The position numbers were made by a program, and so were the translations under genes. From positions 3,534,001-3,598,000 of the forward strand of contig QYRS01000003.1 of the NCBI GenBank assembly GCA_006503535.1: a DNA stretch of 64,000 bases, given 5' to 3'. The first letter of the stretch is position 1; each line of letters starts with the position of its first letter. Below, in pieces: positions 21,863 through 34,790 of the stretch. The notes under the pieces are model-generated. The model had not been told where the DNA came from. It made no database searches and was given only the letters and a program-made list of their open reading frames with translations. This stretch comes from Arthrinium phaeospermum (lineage: Eukaryota > Ascomycota > Sordariomycetes > Amphisphaeriales > Apiosporaceae).

Positions 21863-24762
21863 CTAAATATCATCTTCTCCGCCGCCGGTGTCTTCTCTGC
21901 CGTTGGTGCCTTCCTCGCCGTCAGTGCCTTCTGCACTGTCGGCATCTTCTGTACCGTCTGTGTCTTCGGTACCGTCGGAGCCTTCTTCATCAGCCAGCAT
22001 GCTTGCAAGAGACGAATACGCAGAGCTCTCTTCCAGTCGCTCTTCATGCCAGTTTTCATAGAGTGTGTCCAACTGCTTGGCCACATATGTGGCTGGAAAC
22101 TGCGTTCCCTTGGTTCTCTCGACAATTCCTGCAATGCATTTGTCTCCCAAGCCTGCCGCGCATAGCTCCTTGATACTTGCCCATGCTTTGTTCAGCATAT
22201 GAGGCTTTTTGGCATCCTTGGCTTCAACCAGGGCTTCGTACGCTGCGGTTGGCGCAAACCCGAAGTGCTCGCCGGCTGTCGTGTCCGTCCAGATCTTTTC
22301 GGCAAAAGCATGCAGCTGGTGCCAGTCAAAGTAAAGGTCGGTGTCCGACATTAGATAGAATGACAGGACTCGGATAATCTGGGTTGGATCTGCGCCGCCG
22401 ACCAACTCCGCGATGAGGAGTTCGGCTTCGTCAGCAGACAAACCATTCCGTCGAGCTCTCTCCTTGACGGACTTATGATCAACCGCAACCGCCATCAGCC
22501 TCAAAAGCCAGTTTTCAGCGTCATCGTTGCCCCCAGCCCAGTCCTTTAGGATATCAGACATCGGATTAGGGTCAGACACCTTGCGCACCTTCGGAACGCC
22601 CTTGGTAGATCGGTTTCTGCCTGTATCCCGAATTCCGAATGCAAGGTTGTTCTTACGAACGGCTTCGCTGGCCGATCTGGGAAGGCCTCCAACGAAAAGG
22701 TGATTCACGTCCTGGTTATGGAGGAAGAGCTCCATGTCAGGCCAGACAGGGTCATCAGGATGAAGGCGTCGACAGGCTGCATAGACATGGATCAGGGAAG
22801 TCAGTCCCGACCAGTATTCCTCAAAGCAAACGCCTGCGCAGTGAACGCGAAAGTAGAGGGAATATTTCAGAAGGCCACAGCGAAGCGGGTGTCTCTTCAG
22901 GAAGTAGTAGTCCTCCTGCATGCATTCCCGCGCCATGATGTTTTCCTCGGTGCATCCGTCATCAAGCAACATCTTGTGTACGCGGTGTCGGAAACCGTCT
23001 TCCAAAACCAGCTCTTTCATGTCCTTTAGACCGATCTCGCGACAGTTCTTGGTACAAGGATGGTCTTTGGCAGCCCTACGAAAAGGGTTATTACCACGCT
23101 CGTATAAGTCCGTGGTTTTCAGCATGTTGCGCGTGTGCGATTGTAGCTCATCGAGCGGCTGCTTCGATGTTTCCTCATGCAGTATGTCCTGGGTATCCAG
23201 AAGGATCTGTATGCCAAAGATCGCCCACACAGGCAAGGTCCCAGACCGAAAGATCTCGAAAATCCCGCGAGTGATCTCGTCGTGAGCAGATGAGTCCCGA
23301 AATCGAACAGAAGTGACCTGGAATGCGGACAAGATCTTCTGTATGCGCTGGAACGTCTCGTTTTCGAAATCTTCAGATTCGTGGGAGTTCAACACCCACG
23401 TTTGTCCGGCAAAGACTTCGTGGTTTGAATCCGTCTTGACTGAATGTTCAAGTTCTGAAACTCGGTGTTTCACAGCGTTGTAGACGGGCCACATGCAGAA
23501 AGAGGCATGCTCACACTCCCAAGTCATTATCCACGTGGAAGGCATGACGAAGTCGTGGAGGTTGATCTCCTGGGCTTCGGGGTCGTCTTGGTGATGCATA
23601 CGAATGAAGAGCGCCGGAAATGTCCATACCGGAAACTCCGATGCAGGGTACTTTGCGGGCCTCTCTACGCATAGGTCCAGGGCCTGCTCTGCTCTTCGTA
23701 CCAAATGAATCGCAACGTTTGTGAGCAATGATACGACGCTAAGTTCCATATCTCCCGATGTGTACTCCAACCAAAGCTGCTCCACGCACCCACGAAGCTC
23801 ATTTGTATCGTTCAGAAATTCGTAAATGGCAAAGAAGAAGTCAACTTCGATCTCTTCCTCATCCTTCTCGATGGTTGCGGGGGTTATTCCTGGGAGCTCA
23901 AACGAGGCATTCAAGTCGGAATCTTGTTCCGGTTCGGGAGCAGCGGGAGCAGCAGGTTCGTCAATAGCAGTGTCTTGTACTTGAAGCACAGAGAAGCGGT
24001 TCAGAGAAGGTAGTGTTGCGTTGTCCTTGCCTTTATTGTCCTCTGGTTGAGCCTTGTGTTCAGTCCGCCTTCTATTCTCATTTGCAGCCTGAAAGGGACG
24101 AAGTGTGTCCCAAGCGGTCACGAGAATGTTGGTGAAATGCTCATGGCGCCTGCAGAATCTCAGCATTAGCATTGCCCCTAAAGGTATCTCCCGGATTGAA
24201 ATATGTTGCCCCCCAGATGATATAAGAAGTATGAGTAATTTGAATAAAAAGAGGTAATAAACAGGGTAAGAAGGGGCGTCGATCAGGCTAGGAAGTAGTG
24301 ATAATCGAGGTAAGAGGTAGTAGCGATTAGGGTAAGAAAGAGTAGTAAACATGGTATAATGGAATAACCATCGAAAATCACTTACTTGTCGCTGAGAGAG
24401 TCATGACCATATCTCTCATACCATTCTGTACATTCGCGTCTCGCCTTGATAGCGCGTTTGAACAGATGACCCAACGCTTGAGGGATGGACGGCTTTGTGT
24501 TCAAGCCGGCTATGAATTTGGCCATGCTCATGAACTCCGAGACTTTGACTGTATGCTTGGCACCAGCTCCCTTGTCATTTCGAGCCTGCTTGCGCGCTTT
24601 ACCTTTGAGCCGGCCAGAGGTTGCCGTTGTCGGAGCGGTTCCAAGCTTGAAACCGCGTGAGGTGGCAGTTTCGGCGAGCCAACCAGCAATAGACTCGGTG
24701 TCTGTCTTGTATTGCTTGTACGTGGCAAGCACTTCGCCAGGAGGCGAGATTTTGGTGCTCAT
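21863..24762 (-). CDS. DUF6604 domain protein, full length
   Basis: Exon 1 (24762-24386) and exon 2 (24149-21863) join in phase (AA|G, giving DKRHEHFTN) over a 236-nt intron with a GTAAGT donor and TCTGCAG acceptor, for 887 aa. The first in-frame ATG is at 24762. The N-terminus (YKQYKTDTESIAGWLAETA) is the signature of DUF6604, found in ascomycete proteins of unknown function. A Lys/Arg-rich segment follows. The large C-terminal region is helical, without a motif I can name. The last ~40 residues are a degenerate acidic Gly-Thr/Ser-Glu-Asp repeat. No signal peptide or membrane segment is seen, so it is probably cytosolic or nuclear. It sits between two partial paralogues. A minisatellite lies directly 5' of the start. 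Function unknown. Confidence 0.82.
24150..24385 (-). repeat. DUF6604 intron with 5' end shared with the AAA+ ATPase intron
   Basis: From the donor inward, the first 25 nt match the first 25 nt of the intron at 9478-9607 at 21 positions. Three of the four differences are C/T or G/A transitions. Both read GTAAG, then GA-TTTCG-TG, then TTATTCC. Further in, on the plus strand, are imperfect tandem units around GGTAAGAAAGAGTAGTAAAC, GAGGTAAGAGGTAGTAGC and AGGCTAGGAAGTAGTGATAA (about 24250-24350). No inverted repeat comparable to the first intron is found at the 3' end. Confidence 0.5.
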
Positions 24763-24777
24763 GGTGGCGAGATCCAC

Positions 24778-24863
24778 TGCGTGTCAATGGGGGCTGCGTG
24801 TCAATGGGATAGCTGCGTGACGATGGGATAGCTGGTGATGCGTGACGATGGGATAGCTGGTTA
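24778..24863. repeat. Minisatellite directly upstream of DUF6604 gene
   Basis: Four imperfect tandem units of about 20-27 nt with the core GCGTG[T/A]C[A/G]ATGGGATAGCTG. Units 1-2 carry GTCAATGGG, units 3-4 carry GACGATGGG. The array lies just 5' of the first ATG, so it is in the 5' UTR or proximal promoter. Confidence 0.75.
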
Positions 24864-25297
24864 TGTACTGTCTGACAGAAAGGAATTGAGAGAAGCTCAA
24901 TAATGATTCCTCAGTCCACGGTTTGATGTGGTTGTGGAAGAGAAAGGTGCTCCAAATTCAGCAGGTTGGTGAATAATTAAAGAGGAGGGGGGCACCGACT
25001 AAGTACCGGGCGATTTACTGGGAAAAGGGTAGTAAAGACCTTGTGACAAGAACGTGACGAGTAAAGAAAACAGCTGCTCTATGGTTTGAAGCTGACAACT
25101 CCCAGAAAGGATGCATTCAATGCCACTGGAAGGTAGTGCACCACCTGGGGGAAGCACTCGTCTTAGATGGTTGGTCGTCAAGTCCCAAAACCCACTTGTG
25201 GGAGGTATCAAGACTTGATTGTGACGGTAAGACCAAGGTCTACTATGATAGTGCTGAACAATGGTTGTACACGTTATTATTGCTTTGCATACTCAAT
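24864..25297. other. Spacer between DUF6604 gene and upstream remnant
   Basis: AT-rich spacer that should include the promoter of the full-length DUF6604 gene. Nothing resembling the missing middle or C-terminal part of the upstream remnant is found. Confidence 0.35.
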
Positions 25298-25588
25298 TTA
25301 TTTATAAACCGGTCTCTGTTTGGAGCTGGCTATGGCTCTTGCCATGCTCACGAACTCAGAGGCATGGATCTTGTATTTGTTCGGCTGTGATACACCAGCT
25401 TTCTCGGCTTCTCTGGTGTTAGCATGGGCTTCACCTTTAAGCCGTCCTTTACCCATACGCTTGAAATCGCATTTCGTTGCATTTTCAAGGAGCCAGCTAG
25501 CAATCGACCCTGTGTCAAGCGTGTACTGCTTGTGCCTGGTGAGGGGCTCACCAGGAGACGAGGTTGCGGCCATAGTGACTGGTACCAT
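25298..25588 (-). pseudogene. N-terminal remnant of a DUF6604 gene
   Basis: The frame starts at an ATG at 25588 or, better by alignment with the neighbour, at 25573. It encodes the N-terminal DUF6604 block only: KQYTLDTGSIASWLLENAT, then GRLKGEA, then SEFVSMARAIAS. These line up in order with KQYKTDTESIAGWLAETAT, GRLKGKA and SEFMSMAKFIAG of the full-length protein downstream. It stops (QRPVYK, stop) about 40-50 residues before the splice site used in the intact gene. The sequence beyond is AT-rich and non-coding. A donor that would rescue a longer product is not apparent, so I treat it as a truncated copy; a short functional protein cannot be excluded. Confidence 0.6.
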
Positions 25589-27833
25589 GTGCTGGTGTTT
25601 TCCTAAAAGAAAATAAATCGAAAAAAGGCCAGGGCTGTATGTAGGCTCTTGGGAATTGCGTCCAAGAGATGTGTTTGTGCTCGCTCTTCTCAGAGTTAAG
25701 ACCGCAAAAGTCTTTAAGAAAGATGCTGCTTTTCGGTGGGAAGAGGAGGGGGAGAGGGTTTCTTTATTTCTTTTTATTGTAGATATCTAAGACCGTGTGT
25801 GTGTGTGGACTGCTGTGAGTTGGGTCGGAAGCTGAGTTGCCAGAAACGCTGCCAAGTAATATGCTGATGAGCAAAGCATAAAGAGGGGAGTCTCTCACGT
25901 AATGGATACAAGGTGATCACTCGGAGAGTAGGGCTCTCATGGATTTCGGTGAGTTCTATGTGGTTGGTAATCATATAGAATCCACGGAAAGGCACCTGGG
26001 CAGATGTTGCACATGTAGCAGCTGTGTTCTTTTGGTGGTGACAATGGCCAGTCTGGAGTCTGGTTGTTGTCCCTCCCTACTGGGACCACTTGATAGTAGT
26101 TATGTTCCGTTACAGGACGTCTACCAGACAACCTGTGCAGTGAGATAACTGAATTTGGGGGCAAGCTCACCTATAAAGAAGCATAAATAGCTACATGGCT
26201 GTGTACTGTACCATATGATTCACTTGATCCAGGCTTTATGATCTAATAGTAACCACTATTGATGAGCCGGTTGTGCTTGCTTTTGATCTGGCCGATTGTC
26301 CTAACAATCATTGGCACTCATGTACCCTTATTTCAACGGTTTGTACACATCCTTCTATATTGTATTTCAGTGAACATGTTCGCCCACACCTCACCCGTCT
26401 GAGCGTTGCAGGCCTTTCTAGGAACTTATACAACCATGATTGGTAATGTAGATGAGTTAGATGTGAAAATCTCAGTGGCTTACTTGGAAGCACCAACAGA
26501 TATCTATTAAGGACTAGCACCCGAAGGGGGGCTAGAATAAGGGGACTCAGGAGAGACTCACGGCCACTTCACTTACTTGATTAGTACAGCTTTGTCAGTA
26601 TGGCCATTTATGATTGTTCCAAGCAGTGTTCAAATGATGCAGTAGTATCCATATAGAAAAAAAAAGACATCACACAAACACGGCAGGTGTGTTATAGACA
26701 CTAGGATAGTTTGAAAGGGATGCACTGAGCAAATATGATTAGTATCATTAGATAAGTCATGATTTAGCAAGCTGTATGGGCACTCCTTAGGACGAGTTGG
26801 GCAGAGATTGTCGTTGGGGGCAGTTTTCAACGTGTCCAGCATGTTTATTCTGCAATGAAAAGGCGCCAATCTAACAGGTACAACCAGACGCAGCACCAGC
26901 CCGGCATTGTTGCAATCCCTAGTAAGTCGTCGATGGGTCGAATGGAAGTCAGTGGGAAGGCCTCTGAAAAGGTATCAGTATCCCGTATTATCATGAAATG
27001 TGAAATGTATATATTGGCTGTTTGTTCTATTGTGCCGTCTCTTGCGGCAATCGATTGAGGGGCTGATACTAGAAATGGCATGAGGCGCCTAGCACTGCAG
27101 AGCGAAACCACATGCATTCAATTCTACTAAGGCAATAGCGGGGTCATTTGTCTAAAGTCTTGTGCAATTGAGAAGGATCCTGGTAGTATTGCTTTAAAAT
27201 AAAGAGCAGGGTTGATAGTGCACGATTGAATGGACAGATTGGTGTGGGAATTGCATACTGTACTCATGGTAGGGCTGATGTACGGTGGTGTTTGGAGAAT
27301 AGGTAGGTAACATGCCAAAGCGTCGAGGTTGAACTGGCACTGGGGTGAAGTTCCCAAGGTTGATTATGTCATTCATCCTCGGGCCAAATTTTGTTGAAAA
27401 AAAGAAAAGGCAAAGTCCACTTGCATCAATTGAAATCAGAGAAAGTGGGCCGGCGCAAGAAAAGGTTCCTTCCCCAAGCTGTGCTTCTTCCGTTCCGATT
27501 TTGGCCGGGGACGCACTGGCCTGCTTCTGACTTGGCTGGGCTTTGGCTGGGTGTGCATTGGCCTTGAATCGGTTTAAGCAACGTATGCAGCAAAAGAAGA
27601 GGCAAGTTCGGGCCACCCTGTTTAATCCGATCACGTGCAGCCACTAGAGCGTTTTTGAGGCAAGCTGGGTGAAGAGGAGTGGAGCTCTGTCTGCTTCGGC
27701 AACTTCTCTGGTGCTGTTGAGGTTTTTCATAGCAACCAGACCTCACTTTCTCCCGATTTTCCCTTCCCTCCTCCCAAGCTTCATCACCACCTCCACTCCC
27801 ATCCTTTCAATTCGCGTCTTGTCATCTCTCAAG
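25589..27833. other. Intergenic region upstream of ATP synthase beta gene
   Basis: 2.2 kb, mostly AT-rich, with only short random-looking ORFs. It includes a small (TG)n run at about 25795-25807. The last several hundred bases should be the ATP2 promoter and 5' UTR, which becomes pyrimidine-rich (CCTCCTCCC, CACCACCTCCACTCCC) just before the start. No specific binding site is claimed. Confidence 0.4.
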
Positions 27834-29770
<1,937 letters not shown>

Positions 29771-31555
29771 TCGGTTCTTTAAGGTCGAGCGAGGTGCAGG
29801 CTGTTAAATAGAGCGTCGCTACTAGGGAGGCGAAAAAGGTGGTGGCCTGTGTATATCTAGACAAGGAGAGTTGTGTGGTTGGGCGTGATACCTAGCTCAA
29901 TCGAGTTCCTTTTGTAAGCTGTATACCATGAATCCACCATAATTCCCGCGTTGATAATAATCATGGTTGAGCACAAACTCTGGTTTTCATGTGACTGTTG
30001 AAGTGACGGCATTCAAATCGGGAGTTATTCTCTGCGAGTGGGAAGTAAATAGACATGCATGTGCCGCCGTCCTTCGTAACCCCAGCCAATACACGAAGGA
30101 GATGGCACTGTCAGCGTAAAAACTAGCTGTCCTGCCATTAGGTTCACTTTTGTTGTCCAGACTCGCACTGTTGGACTGTTGGTAGCTAAGATGAGTTACT
30201 TGTTTCTAGCCGCTCCCCTTTTGTGTTGTTTCGTTTCCACAGTCCTGTGGGCGGTGGGACAGACTTGAGTCAACACGGAACTCTGTTAGGCAGCGTACTT
30301 ATGGGAGCATTGCATATACTGCTATCTCTTAACTCCTTTTTCTTCTGAAGATTCTACACGGTGTCAATCGTCGTTTCTGGTGCCATCTTAGCCACCTATG
30401 GCTCGTCATTTTGCTGTTACCCGACCTGCCTGGGGACAAGCGGTTTCTCCTTCGTCAGGGATAGGGCCAGGTAGGCCCGGAAAAGGCAAGCCGAACTTTG
30501 TTTGGATTATCCTCTAGAACTCCCTTATTCGATATGACGATCCGTCCTGTACTGTTGTATCTTGTCTATAAGGTGTGGCTTAATCACCTGCTTCTCTCCC
30601 TTTGCAGATATCTTATATCTTTGGGAGAAATCTTATAAATATGCGTTCTGGGGGACAGTTTGTAGCACCGCACGGCTAAAATTCTTATCTCTCTGCAAAC
30701 CCCTTATTATAGGGAGGCTCGGGATGAGTGCTGGTTCAGTTGCACAAACGTCCGGTACACGGCTGATTTAGCTACAGTCTAGTGCAACCATCCTGGGCTA
30801 AGCCTCGGTTCAATGTGATAAAGCTATTCCGTGGGGTTCTAGCTGCTGAGATGCTGTATGCAGTATAGGGAAAGGAATCGGATACTACAGCGTGCAATAG
30901 TGGAAATGGATGCCGTATCAGGATATCGTCTGCTGTAGATTTTTCTCCTCGTCTGGTTTTGGCTGCGACCTTATGTGACATATGTTGTCTTAAATTAGCA
31001 AGAAATGGAAAGGATGCCGACTTTTAGCTTGCCTCCGCTGTCATTTTCCAAGCCAGGCTGGATCTTAATAGGATGCCCATGCAATATCACTGTCAGTATA
31101 CAGAAGAGAAGTACACTAACAGACACTTTCTGAGTGGGCTAAGACCCTTTATTTTTTCACCTTGACCTCATACGTATCACAACAGATCTTCCCCAGTATC
31201 CCTTTCGAAACAATTTCCACTTCAAGCTAACCTACTTCTTATTTCGTGTGTTTAGTATGGACTTCTAGCACGTGGCACGACGTTGGCCAGAGAAAATAGG
31301 GGGCAGCTTGTCGGTACGCAGACTTAGGTTCTCGTCTTTGAAGAATTGTATTGCAGCCTGATCGTTCGTCCTTGCTATATGCCGCCTGAAGCACACCTTG
31401 GCCCCTATTGAGTAGCTGCTTCACTCAGATCTCTTCCAAGCCGTAATAAAATTCACCGCCCATCCATGGTGCAGATCCAATCTCACCGTTATGGGGTCTC
31501 TATCAGTTTATCCAGTAACACCCTCGTAGGAAACCATGTGACTGGTCAGTTGCGA
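29771..31555. other. Intergenic region between ATP2 and cyclase gene (convergent)
   Basis: 1.8 kb between two convergent 3' ends. It should include both 3' UTRs. No ORF of substance, no repeat and no RNA gene is seen. Confidence 0.4.
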
Positions 31556-32820
31556 TCAAAAGACAGCAATCGCCCCAGGCGGACTGCCCACCCCGCCCCT
31601 CACATTAAGCGGCGCACTAGTAAGAAAGAAAGTCCAGCGATTCAAATCCTGGCAGATCTCGCCCAGCCGCTCCAGGTCCCAGAGCTCGCCGATGGGCGTG
31701 CCCCAAAAGACCAGCAGCCACTCGTGCAGGCACCAGACGTTGTCCGGGTCGCGCGGCAGGGCCTCGAAGCCGATGGTGTCGCCGCCCACGGCCGCCGGGT
31801 GGTGGCCGTACAGCCACCGGACCGTCTCCTCGCAGGGCGCGACGCCGATCGAGGTCGGGCCCTGGGTGCCGGCTTGGCGCTCGGCGTCGGTGGTGGAGGG
31901 CTCGTTGTGGCGCTTGACGTAGCCGGAGCGGACGAGGAGGATGTCGCCTTGGTTGATGGTCGTGCCTTGGTCGAGCAGGGCGGCTTCGAGCTCGGATACG
32001 GTGATCTGGTAGGAGGACCAGGGGTTCGGCAGGTCTTGGCCGATTTTGGTCCAGTAGCGGACCTGGGACGTAGTTAGGAGATTCGAGTCAGCTTGGAGGG
32101 CTTCTGCAAGCGTGACTTTTTTCCACCAATGATGTGGCGACTTACCATGTCGATGAGGACTCCACGTCCGACAATGCCACCGCGGTCACAGAAGTCTTAC
32201 ACACCTGTTAGTCGAAGCATTCCTGCAGAGATGGAACATTTCACTTCATACTGTGCAGTCCGTTGGTTGTTGACTTCTTGGCCTCCTCAAACGTCAAGCC
32301 GTTATAATAGACTTGCTTCTTTTGGTACGCATACTATTGGGAACGCCGTGTCAGACATATGTACACATTACTCCAGTATCTGGGACTCTAGAGCAAAATG
32401 ATTTCTGACTTACATGTTTGAGGCTGTCCCACTGCGAACCGCCCTGGGTGTTGAACTCCAGCTCGTCGTCGAGCGCGTACTCCTTCAGCGACACGTAGTT
32501 GTCCAGCAGGCGGTGCTTCAGCGGCACGCGGGCGAATCCAGGGTGCTTGATCGACTCGAGTGGCCAGTCCAGCTGGACGTGCCGGCCGGTCTGGACCTCG
32601 CGGCTCGCCTCTTTGACCACGTCTGGCGTCAGGAGGTTGACGGCTAGGGGAGGAAAAGTTAACATAAGCCAATCCAATTCTGACAAGGTGGTTTGAACGT
32701 ATATTGCTTACAGCCGATCTCATCCTTCACGCCGTCTTTATCGTAAAAGCCCCATAGACATCCTTGAGGGGTGCCGGGCACCGCTGGCAGGTCGTCGAAG
32801 TCGGGGAAGACGTAGGCCAT
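31556..32820 (-). CDS. Cyclase-family (kynurenine formamidase-like) protein
   Basis: Five exons: 32820-32712, 32643-32414, 32333-32252, 32195-32146 and 32062-31556, all GT-AG and in phase, 325 aa. Reading across the junctions gives the fungal cyclase-family pattern: LPAVPGTPQGCLWGFYD, SVNLLTPDVVKEASREV, LDWPLE, then EFNTQGGSQWDSLKH, YQKKQVYYNG, RGGIVGRGVLIDM, GDILLVRSGYV and WCLHEWLLVFWGTPIGE. This is the PF04199-type fold of metal-dependent hydrolases related to kynurenine formamidase. In bacterial members the metal site is HxGTHxDxPxH; the equivalent here is the NTQGGSQWDSLKH segment, as in the fungal subgroup, so activity and substrate are uncertain. No signal peptide, so probably cytosolic. 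Divergent from the 2EXR gene. Confidence 0.85.
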
Positions 32821-33758
32821 GATTGCTGTTTACTATGGACTTTGCGCAGCCTTAATGGGGAAAGAAAATGGGTTCAAGAACAGTACACAGATCAATTTAT
32901 TATGATCGTGGTATTCCCGGAACTCCATCTACTTTATATTGGCTGCCCCGGATTTGCCAGTGGAGTTGTCGAATTGAGATGCGGGGAAGCAAGGCCTGGC
33001 TGGCATTATGGGGCGCGGGTTCCAAACCTGTGATACCATAGGATCGTACCAAGAGAAGTGACATTCTTATTAGATTGGTCCGATACGGATCACAACATCA
33101 AGAAACGGATCGATTCGGTTGGCCCGCACCGACGTCGCCGGTGTTTGCCCCGAAGTTGGCCGGTTGAAAGCAACCCCTATCTGCCGAGCCTGGTTCTCGT
33201 CTTGTGGAAAGTCGTGGGAGTTACACCAAGCCACATTGATTACAGTGACAGGCTCCCAATTGACGCAGTTAGATCTGACTGTAAGATCCAGAAATACATG
33301 ATAATAGCCTTGATCGCGAACTCTGACGGCGTTGTCCGTAGTAGCCTGAGCAGGCCGGCACAATTCTTTGCGGGTCGTGTGCTGGCCAGCGCCGGCAGCT
33401 GGAGACCTCAGTACCAAACTCCTTTTGCCTTTGTCGCATTTTTGATATTTGCTCTTTTTTATGGACAATTCATTGTAGGTCACAAAGAGTAGGGTACCCT
33501 CAAGCATCTAGACTCAAAAGAAAGGCATTGTATTCCATTCCCTCCAGACTATCAAAAAGCAATCATCCAATACAATTAACTCTATAGATGGACAAAGACT
33601 TGACGACAATCCCCGGATAATGCGTAATCGTCACCGCTTGGTGACTTACAGACATGTCTATAAGAGGCTGGCTGCCCTTGCTCCCTCTAGTGATGATTGA
33701 TTCAACGAAACATAACCATATAAGAACGAAAGATCACAGTCCAACAAATTCATCAACC
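32821..33758. other. Divergent promoter region, cyclase / 2EXR-like gene
   Basis: About 0.9 kb between divergent starts. Short ORFs on both strands have no recognisable content. A shared promoter is possible but no site is identifiable. Confidence 0.4.
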
Positions 33759-34790
33759 ATGTCTCACTCCGCGACAGTTGTACGTCCCAAGACGTTCCTC
33801 GACCTGCCCCCCGAGATCAGAGATGTCATCTACGAACTCGTCCTCGTTGAAACACCCAGACACGAGCGGCGCCATACTGCCACCTGTGACTGGTCGAAAC
33901 TTCCAGCTTCCCACGAGAAGAGAAGCCTCCTGGAAAGCATAGGGACGGGCTCCGGCATTGGGCCAAATCCCCCCGTGCCTTGTCGCTGCGCCAAACGAAA
34001 GCACCTAGCCATTCTGTCGGTCAACAGACAGATCTACAACGAATCGAGCTACGTGCTCTGGACCAAGAATGTATTCTCGTTCGATTGGGTAAAAGACTTC
34101 AACTATTGGTTCGCCGACATCAGTGCGGAAAAGCGCAGCCTGATTCGACACATTGCCATCTACTACGTCCAGGGGCTGATATTCCCCGAGGAGACAATCG
34201 AAGCCGACGATATCGATGAGCTGCAGTCCAACCTGCTCCAATGTACGGACCTGCGGACGCTCGACCTGTCGCCCTTCTGCATGTACAAAGAGTACATCGC
34301 GCTGCTGTGTCGCCAGCTGCCGCTTCTGCAGCGCTTGCGCATGGCCGGCTTCGTGGTCGTGCACAGCGGGCATCTGGGGTCGGCGAAGTCGGTGCCGGCC
34401 TTGGCCTGGGGGTTGGTACATAATGAGATCCGCATCGACGACGACGAAGAGGTGGGCGTCGATATTGTGGACGAGGAGGAGGAGGAGGGATCTTCCTCCA
34501 CCACCACCATCACCACATCTGTCCTGTCCCGATGGGGCGCCCAAGGCGTCGCGCGATGGAAACAACGCATCAGCGCGCTGCAGGAAGAGCTCGGGGCTCT
34601 GGACGAGGACAGCTGGAGGGACTACTACGACGCCCACCACTGGGAGGAGCACCGGACCATGAACTCGGTCCTGGCGGGGCGGGGGCATTTTGGGAGCAGT
34701 ATGCCAAACAGCCTTGGGGCCAGACTGAATGAGACAGCGAGGATACATATGGGGCTCCTGAGCATACTCAGGAGGATGGCACCAGAATGA
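33759..34790 (+). CDS. 2EXR/F-box-like domain protein
   Basis: Intronless frame of 343 codons from the ATG at 33759, which has a good context (CAACCATGTC). The frame is open upstream to another ATG at 33654 (378 aa), but that leader looks like 5' UTR. Near the start is FLDLPPEIRDVIYELVL, the motif of fungal 2EXR/F-box-like proteins. The related LAILSVNRQIYNESSYVLW and NVFSFD follow after a Cys-containing spacer (PCRCAKRK). A leucine-rich middle (LRTLDLSPF, CRQLPLLQRLRMAGF) follows, then an acidic stretch (DEEEEEGSSS) and a charged helical tail. Such proteins are numerous in filamentous ascomycetes and largely uncharacterised. A substrate-adaptor role by analogy with F-box proteins is speculation. 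Confidence 0.75.
   Translation: MSHSATVVRPKTFLDLPPEIRDVIYELVLVETPRHERRHTATCDWSKLPASHEKRSLLESIGTGSGIGPNPPVPCRCAKRKHLAILSVNRQIYNESSYVLWTKNVFSFDWVKDFNYWFADISAEKRSLIRHIAIYYVQGLIFPEETIEADDIDELQSNLLQCTDLRTLDLSPFCMYKEYIALLCRQLPLLQRLRMAGFVVVHSGHLGSAKSVPALAWGLVHNEIRIDDDEEVGVDIVDEEEEEGSSSTTTITTSVLSRWGAQGVARWKQRISALQEELGALDEDSWRDYYDAHHWEEHRTMNSVLAGRGHFGSSMPNSLGARLNETARIHMGLLSILRRMAPE

Noticed and set aside
34005..34748. 247-codon minus-strand ORF opposite the 2EXR-like gene
   Set aside because: Shadow; the sense frame contains the family motifs.
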